Below are positions 41,424-53,611 of a DNA stretch of 58,193 nt, piece after piece. Every line of letters begins with the position of its first letter. Positions within the stretch are counted from its first letter, which is position 1. This DNA is from Vibrio sinaloensis. Its GTDB lineage: Bacteria > Pseudomonadota > Gammaproteobacteria > Enterobacterales > Vibrionaceae. The stretch is from positions 1 to 58,193 of the forward strand of contig NZ_JWLV01000002.1 of the NCBI RefSeq assembly GCF_000808535.1. Reading direction: 5' to 3'. The notes under the pieces were generated by a model that did not search any database, was not told the origin of the DNA, and saw nothing but the letters and a program-made list of their open reading frames with translations. The position numbers and the translations under genes were made by a program.

Positions 41424-43859
41424 TTATTTCTGTTCTGTCGTCTGACAGATACTCTCTTTGATGGTCAACTTCACTTCTGGGTAAAGCATAGAGTAAAGCA
41501 GCTTGGCCAATGTCTGGCATCGCTGTTTGTCACAGTTGCCATCGATATCGAGGTAAGCTTGCTGCTTCAAGGTGCTGAACATTGATGAGAACACCCCTTT
41601 ATCAAAGAACTCAGGTGCGTTGATACCGTGTAAGCGACCCAAGCGCTGAGCGATATCTTGGCTCTTTTGCTCTAGATCCGATTTACCCAATTCTGGGTTG
41701 GCAACCAACAAGTTCAGAGCAATAGAGTAGCGCTGAAGAGTTTCAGTAATGGTACGACCTAGCAGAACCAGCACTTGCGTATTGGCTTGGCGAATCGCGA
41801 CATTTTGCTCTGCGTCTACTGTCACTACGCCTTGGCGAGCCAATTCTTCGATGTAGGCTTCTGTCATCTCGCCCAGTTTTTCTTCCTCAATACTTAGGAA
41901 GAGCTCCTGTTTGAGGAATGGGTAAACCAATGCCACGTTAGTTTTGATCTGCTCAAGAGACAGTTGTTGCTGGCGCACGAGCATTTGAGCAATCAGCGAT
42001 GGTAACGCTAACAAGTGGATGATGTTGTTGCGGTAGTAAGTCATCAAGATCGATTGGTTACGATCGAGAGAAATAATATCGCCCATCGAGTCTGACTCAA
42101 TCAGGAATTTATCCAGTGACTCTGCGTGTTTCACCAGCGCTTCTGCATCTTCACTCGGTAGCGTGTAAGTCGACGAGTAAGGCACATTTTTCAGCAGCGA
42201 TAAGTAACAATCAATTTGATTGACCAAGCTGTCGCGGGACAATGCGCGTTGACGAGAGGCAAGCAAGGCTGTTGCACATAAGGTCAGCGCGTTGGCTGCC
42301 GCCGCATCGTTAATATGAGTCATCATCTTGGTCGCTAAGTCATTCACCACAGGGTTAAGCCACTGAGGCTTAGTGCTACCCATAGGGTCGATGTTTTTGC
42401 TCCACTCTGGCGCTTTCTCATTAAGGTATTGGTTAAGCGGAATAGGCTCACCAAAGTTCACGTAACCTTGGCCAAAATTGCGCAGCTTGCGAATTGTGCG
42501 CAGGACTAACCCCGCATTCTCTTTCTCTTTGCGTTTGCCGCGAAGCTCTTTAGCGTAAGTGCCCACTTCCATCACGTGCTCGTAGCCAATATAGACAGGA
42601 ACCAAGGTGACAGGACGGTTTAAACCGCGCAGCATGGCTTGAATGGTCATCGCGAGCATGCCCGTTTTGGCTTGCAGTAGGCGACCAGTTCGTGAGCGGC
42701 CTCCTTCACTGAAGTACTCAACCGAGTAGCCTTTGGCAAACAGCTCAGCAAGGTATTCGCGGAAAATCGTTGAGTAAAGTTTATTGCCTTTGAAGCTACG
42801 ACGAATAAAGAACGCACCACCACGGCGGAAAATCGGCCCCGCTGGGAAGAAGTTCAAGTTGATGCCCGCAGCAATGTGCGGAGGAACCATCCCTTCACGG
42901 TAGAGTACGTAGGACAGAAGAAGGTAATCCATGTGGCTACGATGACACGGAACATAAACAATCTCATGGCCATCTTGGGCGAGCTTACGCACCGTAGCGG
43001 CATTGGTGATGTTCAAGCCTTGGTAGATACGATTCCATAACCAACCTAAGATGCGCTCACCGTTTTTAATCAGCGAGTATGAGAAGTCTGCGGCGATCTC
43101 ATCCATGATGGCATGGGCTTCTCTACGCGCTTTCTCGATCGGGATGTCTTTCGAGTTAGCTTCGTCGAGAATGGCTTGTTCGATCGCTTCTGATTTCATC
43201 AGGCGTTTGAACAGAGCCTGACGACTCGGCAGGTTTGGCCCTGATGCCGCCAGCTTTTGACGGGAAAAGTGTATGCGTGCAACGCGTGCGAGTTTGTGTG
43301 CGATAGACGTATCGGTGCCGTGAGAGTCCGCCATATATCGAAGTGATACAACAGGGCTGATACGCACTAGGCAGTCGCGACCTGACAAAATAACGGCTTT
43401 GGCTTTTTGAGGGCCGTTGAGTGACTGCAAGTAAGGTTTCTGCTGCGACTCTTTACCTGGTTTACGACCCCATAAAACGGTTGTCGGAATCACTTGCACA
43501 TCGAGCTCTGAATCGAGTTTGTGCTGTTCGAGTAAGTCCGAAAACTGTGCGATCGACTCGTTAGGTACGTCTTGGTCACTGTTCATCACGGTTTCACGAG
43601 ATGAAGTAAACACAAAGCGCTTGAATGATTTACCGTTGATTTCCACGGATTCAAACGGGTCAGGGAGTCCTAACTCCACCACCTTTTTTTGCAGTGTGAT
43701 TAAGTCAACGTTTGAACGGTACGGCAGTGCATAGATGATCGGTTTATTGATGTCGATATTGAGATCATCAATCGGGTTGGCAGGAATAGCTGTCCCCTTT
43801 ACCAAAACTGACAGTGGCAGTTTCAGTAAAGAACGAGAAAATGATTGTCCGGAAGACAT
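41424..43859 (-). CDS. plsB: glycerol-3-phosphate 1-O-acyltransferase PlsB
   Basis: An 811-residue inner-membrane-associated acyltransferase that starts phospholipid synthesis by acylating sn-glycerol-3-phosphate from acyl-ACP or acyl-CoA. Catalytic motif [10 protein letters not shown] (HX4D), block [14 protein letters not shown], block [15 protein letters not shown] and block [12 protein letters not shown] are all in place. The frame is open to 43907, but ATG 43859 (MSSGQSFSR) gives the family length (807 in E. coli). Divergent from lexA across about 440 bp. Confidence 0.97.
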   Translation of the reverse strand: MSSGQSFSRSLLKLPLSVLVKGTAIPANPIDDLNIDINKPIIYALPYRSNVDLITLQKKVVELGLPDPFESVEINGKSFKRFVFTSSRETVMNSDQDVPNESIAQFSDLLEQHKLDSELDVQVIPTTVLWGRKPGKESQQKPYLQSLNGPQKAKAVILSGRDCLVRISPVVSLRYMADSHGTDTSIAHKLARVARIHFSRQKLAASGPNLPSRQALFKRLMKSEAIEQAILDEANSKDIPIEKARREAHAIMDEIAADFSYSLIKNGERILGWLWNRIYQGLNITNAATVRKLAQDGHEIVYVPCHRSHMDYLLLSYVLYREGMVPPHIAAGINLNFFPAGPIFRRGGAFFIRRSFKGNKLYSTIFREYLAELFAKGYSVEYFSEGGRSRTGRLLQAKTGMLAMTIQAMLRGLNRPVTLVPVYIGYEHVMEVGTYAKELRGKRKEKENAGLVLRTIRKLRNFGQGYVNFGEPIPLNQYLNEKAPEWSKNIDPMGSTKPQWLNPVVNDLATKMMTHINDAAAANALTLCATALLASRQRALSRDSLVNQIDCYLSLLKNVPYSSTYTLPSEDAEALVKHAESLDKFLIESDSMGDIISLDRNQSILMTYYRNNIIHLLALPSLIAQMLVRQQQLSLEQIKTNVALVYPFLKQELFLSIEEEKLGEMTEAYIEELARQGVVTVDAEQNVAIRQANTQVLVLLGRTITETLQRYSIALNLLVANPELGKSDLEQKSQDIAQRLGRLHGINAPEFFDKGVFSSMFSTLKQQAYLDIDGNCDKQRCQTLAKLLYSMLYPEVKLTIKESICQTTEQK

Positions 43860-44255
43860 AAAGCTTCTGAGCCTCAAAATAGATAAATAGCATAAGCGCA
43901 TTTCCAATTCTCAAGTATAGAAGTGGGGATGCGCCCAAGCGGATATTTTTAGCCAGCAAGGATATCAGAAACTGGTCGAACCTTTTACTTAAAATTGACC
44001 AGTAAAACGTCAATTTTCGCCAAATCCATTCATCCGACGAATTTGTTCACTTTGATGTCGGTAAAGTAAAAAGTGAAACAGCCTGCTTGGCTAAGCCTCT
44101 TATCCGATATGAGTTGAGTCAATGAGTTTAAACGTGAGATAGACTCAGTCATGTTGCACTGGTGTGCGGGAAGGCGAGTCTCGGTCTGTGGAAAAATCGC
44201 CGTGATGGTTAAGCTATTCAAAAAACAATCAATTTGCTTTTCATTTCAAAGGTTA
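43860..44255. other. plsB-lexA intergenic region
   Basis: About 400 bases without a recognisable gene. Short frames here have no ribosome binding site or family resemblance. The right end contains the lexA promoter; the left should contain that of plsB. Confidence 0.4.
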
Positions 44256-44291
44256 CTGGATATACTCACAGTTAACTGTATAAAAAGACAG
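44256..44291 (+). promoter_or_regulatory. two LexA (SOS) boxes upstream of lexA
   Basis: CTGGATATACTCACAG (44256-44271) and CTGTATAAAAAGACAG (44276-44291) both fit the CTG-N10-CAG pattern and are 4 bases apart. The second ends 7 bases before the lexA ATG. Such tandem boxes give LexA tight control over its own gene. Confidence 0.93.
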
Positions 44292-44298
44292 GTGACTT

Positions 44299-44919
44299 AT
44301 GAAGCCGTTAACGCCACGCCAGCAACAAGTATTTGATCTAATCAAAAGTAAAATTGATGACACCGGTATGCCACCGACACGCGCTGAGATTGCACGTGAG
44401 CTTGGTTTCCGCTCAGCAAATGCCGCTGAAGAACATTTAAAAGCGCTTGCTCGTAAAGAAGCGATAGAAATTATTCCTGGCGCTTCGCGCGGGATCCGTA
44501 TCCTACTTGAAGATGCCGCCAATGATGAGCAAGGCTTGCCGCTAATCGGTCAAGTCGCTGCAGGTGAACCCATCTTGGCTCAAGAACATGTAGAAACACA
44601 CTATCAAGTCGATCCAGGCATGTTTAAGCCTCAAGCTGACTTTCTGCTGCGTGTAAATGGCGAGAGTATGAAAGATATCGGCATTATGGATGGTGACTTA
44701 TTAGCCGTGCACAAAACGCAAGATGTGCGTGATGGTCAAGTGGTTGTAGCTCGCGTTGATGAAGATGTGACGGTTAAGCGCCTTGAGCGCAAAGGTTCTA
44801 CAGTCTTGCTTCATGCTGAGAACGAAGAGTTTGAACCGATCAAGGTGGATTTAACTTCTCAGCACCTGTCGATTGAAGGTTTAGCTGTAGGCATCATCCG
44901 AAATACCGATTGGATGTAA
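44299..44919 (+). CDS. lexA: SOS repressor LexA
   Basis: A 206-residue repressor and latent protease. The N-terminal winged helix covers about 1-70 ([26 protein letters not shown]). The cleavage site is Ala88-Gly89 in GQVAAGEP, the nucleophile Ser123 in NGESMKD and the base Lys160 in DVTVKRL, so self-cleavage upon RecA activation should work. It is autoregulated by the tandem boxes upstream. In enterobacteria dinF follows directly; here another gene intervenes. Confidence 0.98.
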   Translation: MKPLTPRQQQVFDLIKSKIDDTGMPPTRAEIARELGFRSANAAEEHLKALARKEAIEIIPGASRGIRILLEDAANDEQGLPLIGQVAAGEPILAQEHVETHYQVDPGMFKPQADFLLRVNGESMKDIGIMDGDLLAVHKTQDVRDGQVVVARVDEDVTVKRLERKGSTVLLHAENEEFEPIKVDLTSQHLSIEGLAVGIIRNTDWM

Positions 44920-44955
44920 CTCAAAAGATGAGATTAATTCTCACTTGTTGATTTT

Positions 44956-44974
44956 GTAATTGATATTCATTATC
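44956..44974 (+). promoter_or_regulatory. Fur box upstream of the methyltransferase-dinF pair
   Basis: GTAATTGATATTCATTATC matches 15 of 19 positions of the Fur consensus, including a perfect right half (CATTATC). It lies 33 bases before the methyltransferase start, a position that would block transcription when iron is plentiful. Confidence 0.72.
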
Positions 44975-45006
44975 ATCTTCTCTCTTGCTATGGAAGGAAG
45001 ATGATA

Positions 45007-45819
45007 ATGGCGGCGAATCAAAATTTAGCTCAGCATCGCTATCAAATCCCGGCAAATTTATTGCAGCCTTTGTGGCTTCGCAGCCGTGAAAGTTTGGTCG
45101 ATAATGGATTGGTTTACGATCCTATTGCAGCACGTGCTTGCCAACGCTGTCATCTTGCTCCCGAATGCTTTTCTGGTGATATTGACCAAAAGCAGCTCCT
45201 CCACGTTACCCTAACGCAACTGTGTGACCAACAAGTCTCAGCCTTCATTAAGCGCAATCCAGATGGCTGGATTATTAACGTCGGTGCGGGTTTAGATACT
45301 CGTTTTTACCGCGTTGATAACGGTCGCTGCCATTGGTTAGAACTCGATGTGACAGAAAACTTGCTCTGGCGTCAAAAGCTGTTTCATAAAAGTGAGCGCT
45401 ACCATCATGTCTGTGGCAGTGTCAGCGATCTCACTTGGCTCGAATCTTTACCTATCCCAGATAAAACCCCGGTTATGATTGTTTGTGAACACGCGTTACT
45501 TGATTGCACTGAGCGAGAAGTGGCTAAGTTCGTCCAAGCGCTTGGCTGTCACTTTGATAGTGCTAGAGCTTGCGTGGTGCTTGCGGGAGATTTAAGCGCA
45601 TCAAAATTGGGTCAAAAAATGGGGGCAGGTCACTATGCTCATGGCTACAGTAACCCGAATCAAGCGATGCTTAACTACTTACCTTGGTCTCGCTGGGTAA
45701 AAACTTATTCTCCTCTAGAGCGAGACTGTGGCCGTTGGAAGTTATGGCAACGATGGCTCACAAAATTACATCCACTCAAGCAGCGCCTAACACCGGTATT
45801 AGTTCAGCTTCGCTGGTGA
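45007..45819 (+). CDS. class I SAM methyltransferase, leucine carboxyl methyltransferase/Tcmp-like
   Basis: A 270-residue protein of the Ppm1/LCMT/TcmP family (O-methylation of carboxyl or hydroxyl groups of small molecules or protein C-termini). The N-terminal region has RSRESLVDNGLVYDPIAA, typical of the family; SAM motif is INVGAGLDTRFYR, followed by the acidic strand end LELDVTE and VCEHALLDC. Four Cys in the N-terminal third are notable. ATG 45007 is properly spaced from an AAGGA site; ATG 45001 is too close. A Fur box upstream and the MATE pump downstream suggest an iron-related small-molecule function, but the substrate is unknown. Confidence 0.82.
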   Translation: MAANQNLAQHRYQIPANLLQPLWLRSRESLVDNGLVYDPIAARACQRCHLAPECFSGDIDQKQLLHVTLTQLCDQQVSAFIKRNPDGWIINVGAGLDTRFYRVDNGRCHWLELDVTENLLWRQKLFHKSERYHHVCGSVSDLTWLESLPIPDKTPVMIVCEHALLDCTEREVAKFVQALGCHFDSARACVVLAGDLSASKLGQKMGAGHYAHGYSNPNQAMLNYLPWSRWVKTYSPLERDCGRWKLWQRWLTKLHPLKQRLTPVLVQLRW

Positions 45820-45860
45820 TCCCGTTACACTTGCCATTCAATCTTTATTCGAGTGGCAAC

Positions 45861-47198
45861 GTGCAATTATTTCAGACTCTCTCTAATCGCGATGTACACA
45901 AGCAAGTGTTACTGCTCGCGATTCCTATGGTTCTCTCTAACATTACCGTTCCGCTGTTGGGCTTGGTCGATGCTGCGGTGATCGGTCACCTTGACCACGC
46001 TTGGTATCTCGGTGGTGTGGCACTGGGAAGCACTATGATCAGTGTGACCTTTTGGTTACTCGGCTTTTTACGTATGTCGACTACGGGGCTTGCGGCGCAA
46101 TCATACGGAGCGGGTAGCAAGCATCAGCTTGGTTTAGTGTTTAGCCAAGGCATGTTGATGGCGCTCGGCTTTGCGACTGTTTTCCTCTTGTTTCATCAAT
46201 TGATTGCTGATTGGGTGTTTTCTTTCAGCAGCGCCAGTGACCAAGTCAAGCACTATGGTCAGCAATACTTTTCTATTCGTGCTTGGAGTGCTCCTGCGGC
46301 ATTGGCTAACTTTGTTCTGCTTGGTTGGCTGCTTGGAACACAAAATGCCAAAGCGCCAATGTGGATGGTGATCATTGCTAACGTGACTAACATAGCGCTA
46401 GATGTGCTGTTCGTGATTGGCTTTGGTTGGAAAGTCGAGGGCGCAGCTCTGGCGTCTGTGATCGCAGATTATACTGGGATGACATTTGGACTCTACTGCG
46501 TTTGGCACAAGTGGCAGCGCGAGCAATTACCGAACTTGTTGCTGTTGGTGAAAGACAGTGCCAACGGCTTAACCCGTTTTGTTAAACTCAATCGCGATAT
46601 CTTTTTGCGCTCTTTATGCTTACAAGCCACGTTCACCTTTATGACCTTTCAAGGTGCAAGTTTTGGCGATGAGATTGTTGCTGCCAATGCGGTATTGATG
46701 AGCTTTCTGATGATGATTTCTTATGGCATGGACGGTTTTGCCTATGCGATGGAGGCGATGGTTGGTAAAGCCATTGGTGCTAAAGACAGGCAGCAACTGA
46801 GTGACTCATTGATCGGGACCTTCTTTTGGAGTTTGGTGATTTGCACCTTACTCACCGTGGTGTTTGCTATGTTTGGATCGCGCTTGATCAGTGTGATCAC
46901 GGATATTCAACAAGTGCATGCAATGGCGCTGGAGTATCTACCGTGGCTGGTGGCGATGCCGCTTGTTGCGATGTGGTGCTTTTTGCTGGATGGCATTTTT
47001 ATTGGTGCCACTAAAGGGAAAGAGATGCGCAATAGTATGTTTGTATCGACCTGCAGTTTCTTCGCTATCTTTTATTTTGCGAGCGACTTAGGTAATCACG
47101 CTTTATGGATGGCAATGCTGAGTTTTATGGCGATGAGAGGCATCACTTTAGGGGGGGTATTATTTAGCCAGTGGCGAAGAGAGCAGTTCCTCGTATAG
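45861..47198 (+). CDS. dinF: MATE-family efflux transporter DinF
   Basis: A 445-residue polytopic exporter with about 12 helices. The first helix reads LLLAIPMVLSNITVPLLGLVDAAVIGHL, almost as in E. coli DinF, which is induced by DNA damage from the lexA operon and protects from oxidative stress and bile salts. I chose the GTG at 45861, whose N-terminus aligns with that of DinF; the frame stays open far upstream inside the methyltransferase gene. Here it is 42 bp after the methyltransferase and probably shares its Fur-controlled promoter. Confidence 0.88.
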   Translation: MQLFQTLSNRDVHKQVLLLAIPMVLSNITVPLLGLVDAAVIGHLDHAWYLGGVALGSTMISVTFWLLGFLRMSTTGLAAQSYGAGSKHQLGLVFSQGMLMALGFATVFLLFHQLIADWVFSFSSASDQVKHYGQQYFSIRAWSAPAALANFVLLGWLLGTQNAKAPMWMVIIANVTNIALDVLFVIGFGWKVEGAALASVIADYTGMTFGLYCVWHKWQREQLPNLLLLVKDSANGLTRFVKLNRDIFLRSLCLQATFTFMTFQGASFGDEIVAANAVLMSFLMMISYGMDGFAYAMEAMVGKAIGAKDRQQLSDSLIGTFFWSLVICTLLTVVFAMFGSRLISVITDIQQVHAMALEYLPWLVAMPLVAMWCFLLDGIFIGATKGKEMRNSMFVSTCSFFAIFYFASDLGNHALWMAMLSFMAMRGITLGGVLFSQWRREQFLV

Positions 47199-47216
47199 CG
47201 TTATGGCGTCGCAATG

Positions 47217-47241
47217 GCCGAGTCTTAGGACTCGGTTTTTT
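47217..47241 (+). terminator. terminator of dinF
   Basis: Stem CCGAGTC / GACTCGG with loop TTAG followed by T6. Confidence 0.9.
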
Positions 47242-47325
47242 GTCCATCGTAACGATTATTACAAATAGGTAATAATGATTTGCAGGTTGCACGGATTATC
47301 ATTGTTGAATAAGTGCCTAAAATAA

Positions 47326-48558
<1,233 letters not shown>

Positions 48559-48573
48559 TCACTTTTTAAAGGT

Positions 48574-48601
48574 AACGCCCTTAAATACGGGCGTTTCTTT
48601 T
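48574..48601 (+). terminator. terminator or attenuator between frmA and fghA
   Basis: Stem AACGCCC / GGGCGTT with an 8-base loop, then TTTCTTTTTATT. It may lower fghA expression relative to frmA. Confidence 0.7.
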
Positions 48602-48629
48602 TATTGTCGAATGAACCCTTGAGGTGGAC

Positions 48630-49469
48630 ATGACCATAGAAAACATTAGCCAAGCCAAAGTCTTCGGTGGTTGGCATAAACAATACACACATACATCAAT
48701 TCGTCTCAATTGCGATATGCGCTTTGCGATTTTTCTACCGCCTAATGCATCTAAGGCACAGCCTGTTCCAGTTCTATACTGGTTATCGGGATTGACCTGC
48801 ACGGATGAAAACTTCATGCAGAAAGCAGGCGCATTTCGTAAGGCGGCGGAGTTGGGGATTGCGATTGTTGCCCCAGATACTAGCCCGCGTGGTAGCGATG
48901 TCGCGGATGATGACGGCTACGATTTGGGGCAAGGTGCAGGCTTTTATTTGAATGCCACACAGGAGCCTTGGTCTCGTCATTATCATATGTACGACTATGT
49001 CACCGAAGAGCTCCCCGCGTTGATTGAATCAAATTTCCCCGTATCGACCGTCAAATCTATCTCGGGTCACAGCATGGGGGGGCATGGAGCGCTTACCATT
49101 GGGCTTAAAAATCCTAATGCTTACCGTTCTATCTCTGCGTTCAGTCCGATCAGTAATCCAATGCAATGCCCTTGGGGACAAAAAGCATTCAACGCTTACC
49201 TAGGGAGTGATTTTGAGGCGTGGAAGGAGTACGACGCAAGCGAGCTTTTGAAACAGGCTCAAGCGAGGCTACCGATTTTGGTCGATCAAGGTGAGGCAGA
49301 CGGCTTTCTGGTTGAGCAATTAAAGCCGGAAGCATTGATTGCGGCTGCAAAGGCGCACGATTCTGAGGTGCAAGTGCGGATGCAGCCCGGCTACGACCAC
49401 AGCTATTACTTTATCTCTAGCTTCATTGATGATCATTTGGAGTTTCATGCGGCTTACTTAAATCAGTAA
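48630..49469 (+). CDS. fghA: S-formylglutathione hydrolase
   Basis: A 279-residue esterase-D-type serine hydrolase that splits S-formylglutathione into formate and glutathione, finishing formaldehyde detoxification started by FrmA. The nucleophile is in [20 protein letters not shown] is the oxyanion segment; Asp is in [11 protein letters not shown] and His in [12 protein letters not shown] 48630 follows a GAGGTGG site. Length matches E. coli FrmB/YeiG. Confidence 0.96.
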   Translation: MTIENISQAKVFGGWHKQYTHTSIRLNCDMRFAIFLPPNASKAQPVPVLYWLSGLTCTDENFMQKAGAFRKAAELGIAIVAPDTSPRGSDVADDDGYDLGQGAGFYLNATQEPWSRHYHMYDYVTEELPALIESNFPVSTVKSISGHSMGGHGALTIGLKNPNAYRSISAFSPISNPMQCPWGQKAFNAYLGSDFEAWKEYDASELLKQAQARLPILVDQGEADGFLVEQLKPEALIAAAKAHDSEVQVRMQPGYDHSYYFISSFIDDHLEFHAAYLNQ

Positions 49470-49490
49470 GCGTCATGGGTCGCACACATA

Positions 49491-49523
49491 GAAAAGCCGC
49501 ACTTCAATGGAAGTGCGGCTTTG
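49491..49523. terminator. bidirectional terminator between fghA and sthA
   Basis: Stem AAAGCCGCACTTC / GAAGTGCGGCTTT with loop AATG and flanking A and T runs. Confidence 0.9.
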
Positions 49524-49546
49524 TTTAGGTTTGAGCCTTTAAAACC

Positions 49547-50947
49547 TTAAAACAGGCGATTTAATCCATTCAATGCCGCAACACGGTAAGCTTCCGCCAT
49601 GGTTGGGTAGTTAAAGGTCGTGTTGACGAAGTACTCGATGGTGTTCGCTTCACCCTTTTGCTCCATAATGGCTTGGCCGATGTGAATGATTTCCGCAGCG
49701 CGTTCGCCAAAGCAGTGAATGCCCAAAATTTCCTTGGTTTCGCGGTGGAAAAGAATCTTCAAACTGCCAATGTCTTTGCCTGCGATCTGGGCGCGCGCAA
49801 GGTGTTTGAACGATGAGCGGCCCACTTCGTAAGGCACTTTAGCAGCAGTGAGCTCTTGCTCGGTTTTACCCACTGAACTGATCTCTGGAATCGTGTAAAT
49901 CCCTGTAGGGATATCATCAATTAAATTCCCATCAGCCTTACCTTTGGTAATGGCTTGTGCCACGAAGCGACCTTGATCATACGCCGCACTTGCTAAGCTA
50001 GGGTAGCCAATCACATCGCCCACGGCATAGACGTGCTCGACTTCAGTTTGGTAGTTGCCATCGACTTTTAGCTGGCCACGAGAGTCCGCTTCTAAGCCTA
50101 CCGCTGATAAATTGAGTTTGTCTGTGTTACCGGTTCGGCCGTTGGCGTACAAGATGCAATCGGCACGCATTTTTTTACCCGATTCAAGATGGACGATTAC
50201 GCCATCTTCGGTGCCTTCGATTTTCTCGTAAGTTTCATCATTGCGAATGACAACACCACTGTTCCAGAAGTGATAAGAAAGGGCATCTGAGACTTCGTTA
50301 TCTAGGAAAGCCAGGAGACGATCGCGGGTGTTGATTAAATCCGTTTTCACCCCCAATCCGCGGAAAATAGACGCATACTCACAACCGATAACGCCTGCGC
50401 CATAAATGATTATATGTCGCGGGTCGTGCTTGAGGCTCAAGATGGAGTCACTGTCATAAATGCGCTCGTGCATGAAGTCCACATCAGCGGGCTGGTAAGG
50501 GCGAGAGCCAGTGGCAATTACGAATCGATCGGCACTGTAAGTCTCTTCAGTACCGTCACTTTGCATGACCGCTATGGTGTACTTATCAATAAAGCGCGCA
50601 GTACCAAAAATCAAAGAGCATTGGTTTCGGTCGTAAAACCCTTGGCGCAGTCGAGTCTGTTTATCGATGACTGATTTAGCGTGACCAAGAATGTTTGAAA
50701 AGGTCGAATGTAGGCTGGTGTTGTTATGACAAAATAACGGATTATTGTTGAACTCGATGATACGGCTCACGGCATGGCGTAATGCTTTTGATGGAATGGT
50801 GCCCCAGTGGGTACAGCCGCCCCCCACACTGCTTTCTTTCTCGACAATGGCAACATTCAATCCCGCTTTGGTTAACCCCATCGCTGCCCCTTCACCGCCG
50901 GGACCACTACCAATCACGATTACATCAAAGTGGTTGCTCTCCGCCAT
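49547..50947 (-). CDS. sthA: soluble pyridine nucleotide transhydrogenase
   Basis: A 466-residue flavoprotein that moves hydride between NADPH and NAD+. FAD motif [11 protein letters not shown] at the N-terminus; the redox-disulfide position reads [17 protein letters not shown], with a single Cys as is characteristic of SthA versus lipoamide dehydrogenase; NAD motif is [13 protein letters not shown]; the second FAD motif is [12 protein letters not shown] 50947 has an AAGGAAAA site and gives exactly the length of E. coli SthA. Divergent from fabR, as in E. coli. Confidence 0.97.
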   Translation of the reverse strand: MAESNHFDVIVIGSGPGGEGAAMGLTKAGLNVAIVEKESSVGGGCTHWGTIPSKALRHAVSRIIEFNNNPLFCHNNTSLHSTFSNILGHAKSVIDKQTRLRQGFYDRNQCSLIFGTARFIDKYTIAVMQSDGTEETYSADRFVIATGSRPYQPADVDFMHERIYDSDSILSLKHDPRHIIIYGAGVIGCEYASIFRGLGVKTDLINTRDRLLAFLDNEVSDALSYHFWNSGVVIRNDETYEKIEGTEDGVIVHLESGKKMRADCILYANGRTGNTDKLNLSAVGLEADSRGQLKVDGNYQTEVEHVYAVGDVIGYPSLASAAYDQGRFVAQAITKGKADGNLIDDIPTGIYTIPEISSVGKTEQELTAAKVPYEVGRSSFKHLARAQIAGKDIGSLKILFHRETKEILGIHCFGERAAEIIHIGQAIMEQKGEANTIEYFVNTTFNYPTMAEAYRVAALNGLNRLF

Positions 50948-51232
50948 AGTTTTTTCCTTGTTATATAGTCTTAACATTGCTGTAGCGAGATTTTAACTGA
51001 TTCCGTTAATGCGTACACTACCAGCCGACTAGAGAGTCGGTGAGATCACGTAGATTCGTTCAAATCTGAGAAAGGAATGCGGTATATCTCTAATTGAACT
51101 CGAAAAGATTGAAAATTGAGTGGAACTGGGTTTAATTGCCCTCGGTAGTCACAGAGCGAGATTTTTGGGTTATCTCCCTAAGTCAATCGTTGTATATTAA
51201 AGGCTACCAAAATAAGAAAAAGATCCGTAGTT

Positions 51233-51874
51233 ATGAAATCCATGGGAATCCGCGCACAGCAGAAAGAGAAAACGCGTCGTTCATTGATTGATGCCGCCTT
51301 TAGTCAGCTCTGTGCAGATCGAAGTTTCTCTAACCTCAGTTTACGAGAAGTCGCACGAGAAGCGGGAATCGCCCCCACCTCATTCTATCGCCATTTCAAA
51401 GATATGGATGAGCTCGGGTTAACTATGGTGGACGAAGGCGGTTTATTGCTTCGTCAATTAATGCGTCAGGCTCGCCAGCGCATTGTTAAAGAGGGCAGTG
51501 TGATTCGCACATCGGTAGAAACCTTTATGGAATTTATCGAGAGTAGCCCCAACGTCTTTCGTTTATTGCTGCGTGAGCGCTCTGGCACCTCTGCCGAGTT
51601 TCGTGCCGCAGTCGCGAGAGAAATTCAACATTTTTCAGCTGAGTTAACGGAGTACCTTATCGGTACAGGGATGACCCGTGAAGAAGCTTTCACTCAAGCC
51701 GAAGCATCGGTTACCTTGGTCTTTAACTCTGGCGCAGAAGCTTTAGATTTAGAAGGACGTGAACGCGACGAGCTTGCCGAGCGTCTAATTATGCAGTTGC
51801 GAATGATGGCCAAAGGGGCTTATTGGTATCGCAAAGAACGTGAACGTAACCGATTAAAAGGTGGGATAGATTAA
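51233..51874 (+). CDS. fabR: TetR-family repressor FabR
   Basis: A 213-residue repressor of unsaturated fatty acid genes (fabA, fabB), responding to the acyl-ACP/acyl-CoA pool. The N-terminal HTH reads [31 protein letters not shown]; the C-terminal helical domain includes [19 protein letters not shown], conserved in FabR. The ATG could be 51233 or 51242; ribosome binding site evidence is weak for both. It is coupled with yijD (TAATG). Confidence 0.94.
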   Translation: MKSMGIRAQQKEKTRRSLIDAAFSQLCADRSFSNLSLREVAREAGIAPTSFYRHFKDMDELGLTMVDEGGLLLRQLMRQARQRIVKEGSVIRTSVETFMEFIESSPNVFRLLLRERSGTSAEFRAAVAREIQHFSAELTEYLIGTGMTREEAFTQAEASVTLVFNSGAEALDLEGRERDELAERLIMQLRMMAKGAYWYRKERERNRLKGGID

Positions 51875-52260
51875 TGTCGAACGAAACAAACCAAGTTAAT
51901 CGTGGTTCTGAGAAGAAAACCCTAGTGCTGGCACTTGTTGCGGGTATGTGTGGGGACGCAATGCTGTCTTGGCTAACAATGAGCCAAGTTTCTTTCTCAA
52001 TTTTTCCACTCATTGCTCTAGTACTAGCTGTTCAGACGCTGTACCAAGAGTATCTAAGTAAACCTGTATCAGAAGATATCCCGCTAGTGGGTCTAGCGTG
52101 TTTCTTTGTGGGTGCATTCGGTCACTCGGCCTTTATCAAGGCTCAGTACCCAGATGCGGGTTCAAACATGCTAGCGATCTTCATCACGCTGGGCTTGCTG
52201 CTATGGGTTGCAAAGAAACTGGGTTTTCTAACTCCGACAACAGCAAAAGCTGAGTCATAG
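51874..52260 (+). CDS. yijD: YijD-family membrane protein
   Basis: A 128-residue protein of unknown function with four hydrophobic segments (about 17-35, 38-55, 70-88, 98-116). The stretch LALVAGMCGDAMLSWLT is typical of the family. Its start codon overlaps the fabR stop by one base; the fabR-yijD pair is conserved across gammaproteobacteria and suggests a link to membrane lipid control. Confidence 0.9.
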   Translation: MSNETNQVNRGSEKKTLVLALVAGMCGDAMLSWLTMSQVSFSIFPLIALVLAVQTLYQEYLSKPVSEDIPLVGLACFFVGAFGHSAFIKAQYPDAGSNMLAIFITLGLLLWVAKKLGFLTPTTAKAES

Positions 52261-52279
52261 AGAGTCGAAAATAGATATT

Positions 52280-52308
52280 AAAAAACGAGCCTAAATGGCT
52301 CGTTTTTT
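52280..52308. terminator. bidirectional terminator between yijD and trmA
   Basis: Stem AAAAAACGAGCC / GGCTCGTTTTTT with loop TAAAT. Confidence 0.93.
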
Positions 52309-52323
52309 GTTTCAGTAAAGCGT

Positions 52324-53430
52324 CTATTTACGCTCTAGCATCACACCCGCTTCCATGTGGTGGGTAAATGGGAACTGGTCAAATAGAGCAAAGCGAGTCA
52401 CGTTGTGGGTTTCACTCAAAACGTCTAAGTTTTCTTTTAAGGTTTCTGGGTTACATGAGATGTATAAGATACGCTCATAGCCTTGCACCATCTTACACGT
52501 GTCAATGTCCATACCTGCACGTGGTGGATCGACAAAAATCGTGTTGCAGTTGTAACTCTTAAGATCCACGCCCGCATCTTTTAGGCGACGGAATTCGCGT
52601 TTGCCTTCAATCGCTTCGGTAAATTCTTCAGCAGAAAGGCGCAGAATCTGCACGTTGTCGATCTTGTTGGCTGCAATATTGTATTGCGCCGAGATAACCG
52701 AAGGCTTAGCTAGCTCGGTGGCCAACACGCGCTCAAAGTTTTGCGCCAGCGCAAGAGAGAAGTTGCCGTTGCCACAGTATAGCTCCAGCAGATCACCTTG
52801 GCTGTCTTGAGTACAGTCGACGGCCCATTCCAACATCTTCTCTGCGACTTTACCGTTTGGTTGAGTAAAGCTGTTTTCAACTTGCTGGTAGATGTAAGGC
52901 TTGCCATTCACATCCAGTTTTTCGATCACGTAATCACGATCGAGAACTATCTTCATCTTACGCGCACGGCCGATAATATTGAGGTTGAAGCCTTCGTCAT
53001 TTAAACGTTGCTTAAGCGCTTTAGCATTCTTAGTCCACTCATCATCGAGCTGGCGATGGTAAAGAAGAGACACCAAGATTTCACCGCTCAGTGTAGAGAG
53101 GAAGTCCACTTGGAACAGTTTACGACGCAGTGAATCGTTGTCTTTCATTGCATCAACGAGTAAAGGCATGAGATCGTTGATTAAACGGCTCGCCGCAGGG
53201 AATTGATCGACGCGGTACTTTTCTCGAGTCTCTTGATTGAACATGATGTAGTAAAGGTCTTCACCTTCATGCCAAACGCGGAACTCTGCTCGCATACGGT
53301 AGTGCTGCTCTGGAGATTCAAACACTTCCAATTCTGGCACGTTGTAAGGAGCGAACATTTCGGTAAGGCGCTCAACTTTTTCTGCCAGTTGTTCTTGGTA
53401 GCGTTGTGGGTTTACATCAAGAGTAGCCAT
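52324..53430 (-). CDS. trmA: tRNA (uracil(54)-C5)-methyltransferase
   Basis: A 368-residue SAM enzyme that makes the ribothymidine of the tRNA T-loop. SAM motif [25 protein letters not shown] and the catalytic Cys326 in [11 protein letters not shown], with the C-terminal base Glu in HHMEAGVML. There is no iron-sulfur cluster motif, as expected for TrmA rather than RlmC/D. It shares an upstream region with btuB. Confidence 0.97.
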   Translation of the reverse strand: MATLDVNPQRYQEQLAEKVERLTEMFAPYNVPELEVFESPEQHYRMRAEFRVWHEGEDLYYIMFNQETREKYRVDQFPAASRLINDLMPLLVDAMKDNDSLRRKLFQVDFLSTLSGEILVSLLYHRQLDDEWTKNAKALKQRLNDEGFNLNIIGRARKMKIVLDRDYVIEKLDVNGKPYIYQQVENSFTQPNGKVAEKMLEWAVDCTQDSQGDLLELYCGNGNFSLALAQNFERVLATELAKPSVISAQYNIAANKIDNVQILRLSAEEFTEAIEGKREFRRLKDAGVDLKSYNCNTIFVDPPRAGMDIDTCKMVQGYERILYISCNPETLKENLDVLSETHNVTRFALFDQFPFTHHMEAGVMLERK

Positions 53431-53611
53431 GATTATTACCTTTGGGTTATTGCCTGTGCTTAGTGCGTTTTATTTGAGAGCGCAGATTTTATTCAATCCC
53501 CGCTTGATGTCCAGTGTTGGTTCGTAATCACGACACTAACCTGCTGTAAAAACTATAGCTTATACCAATCTTAACTAGACAAAATATCAATAGCTGAATA
53601 ACATCGGCCCC

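Noticed and set aside
45684..45860. Longer dinF starting inside the methyltransferase gene
   Set aside because: The extra 59 residues do not look like a MATE N-terminus and lie mostly in the well-conserved end of the methyltransferase.
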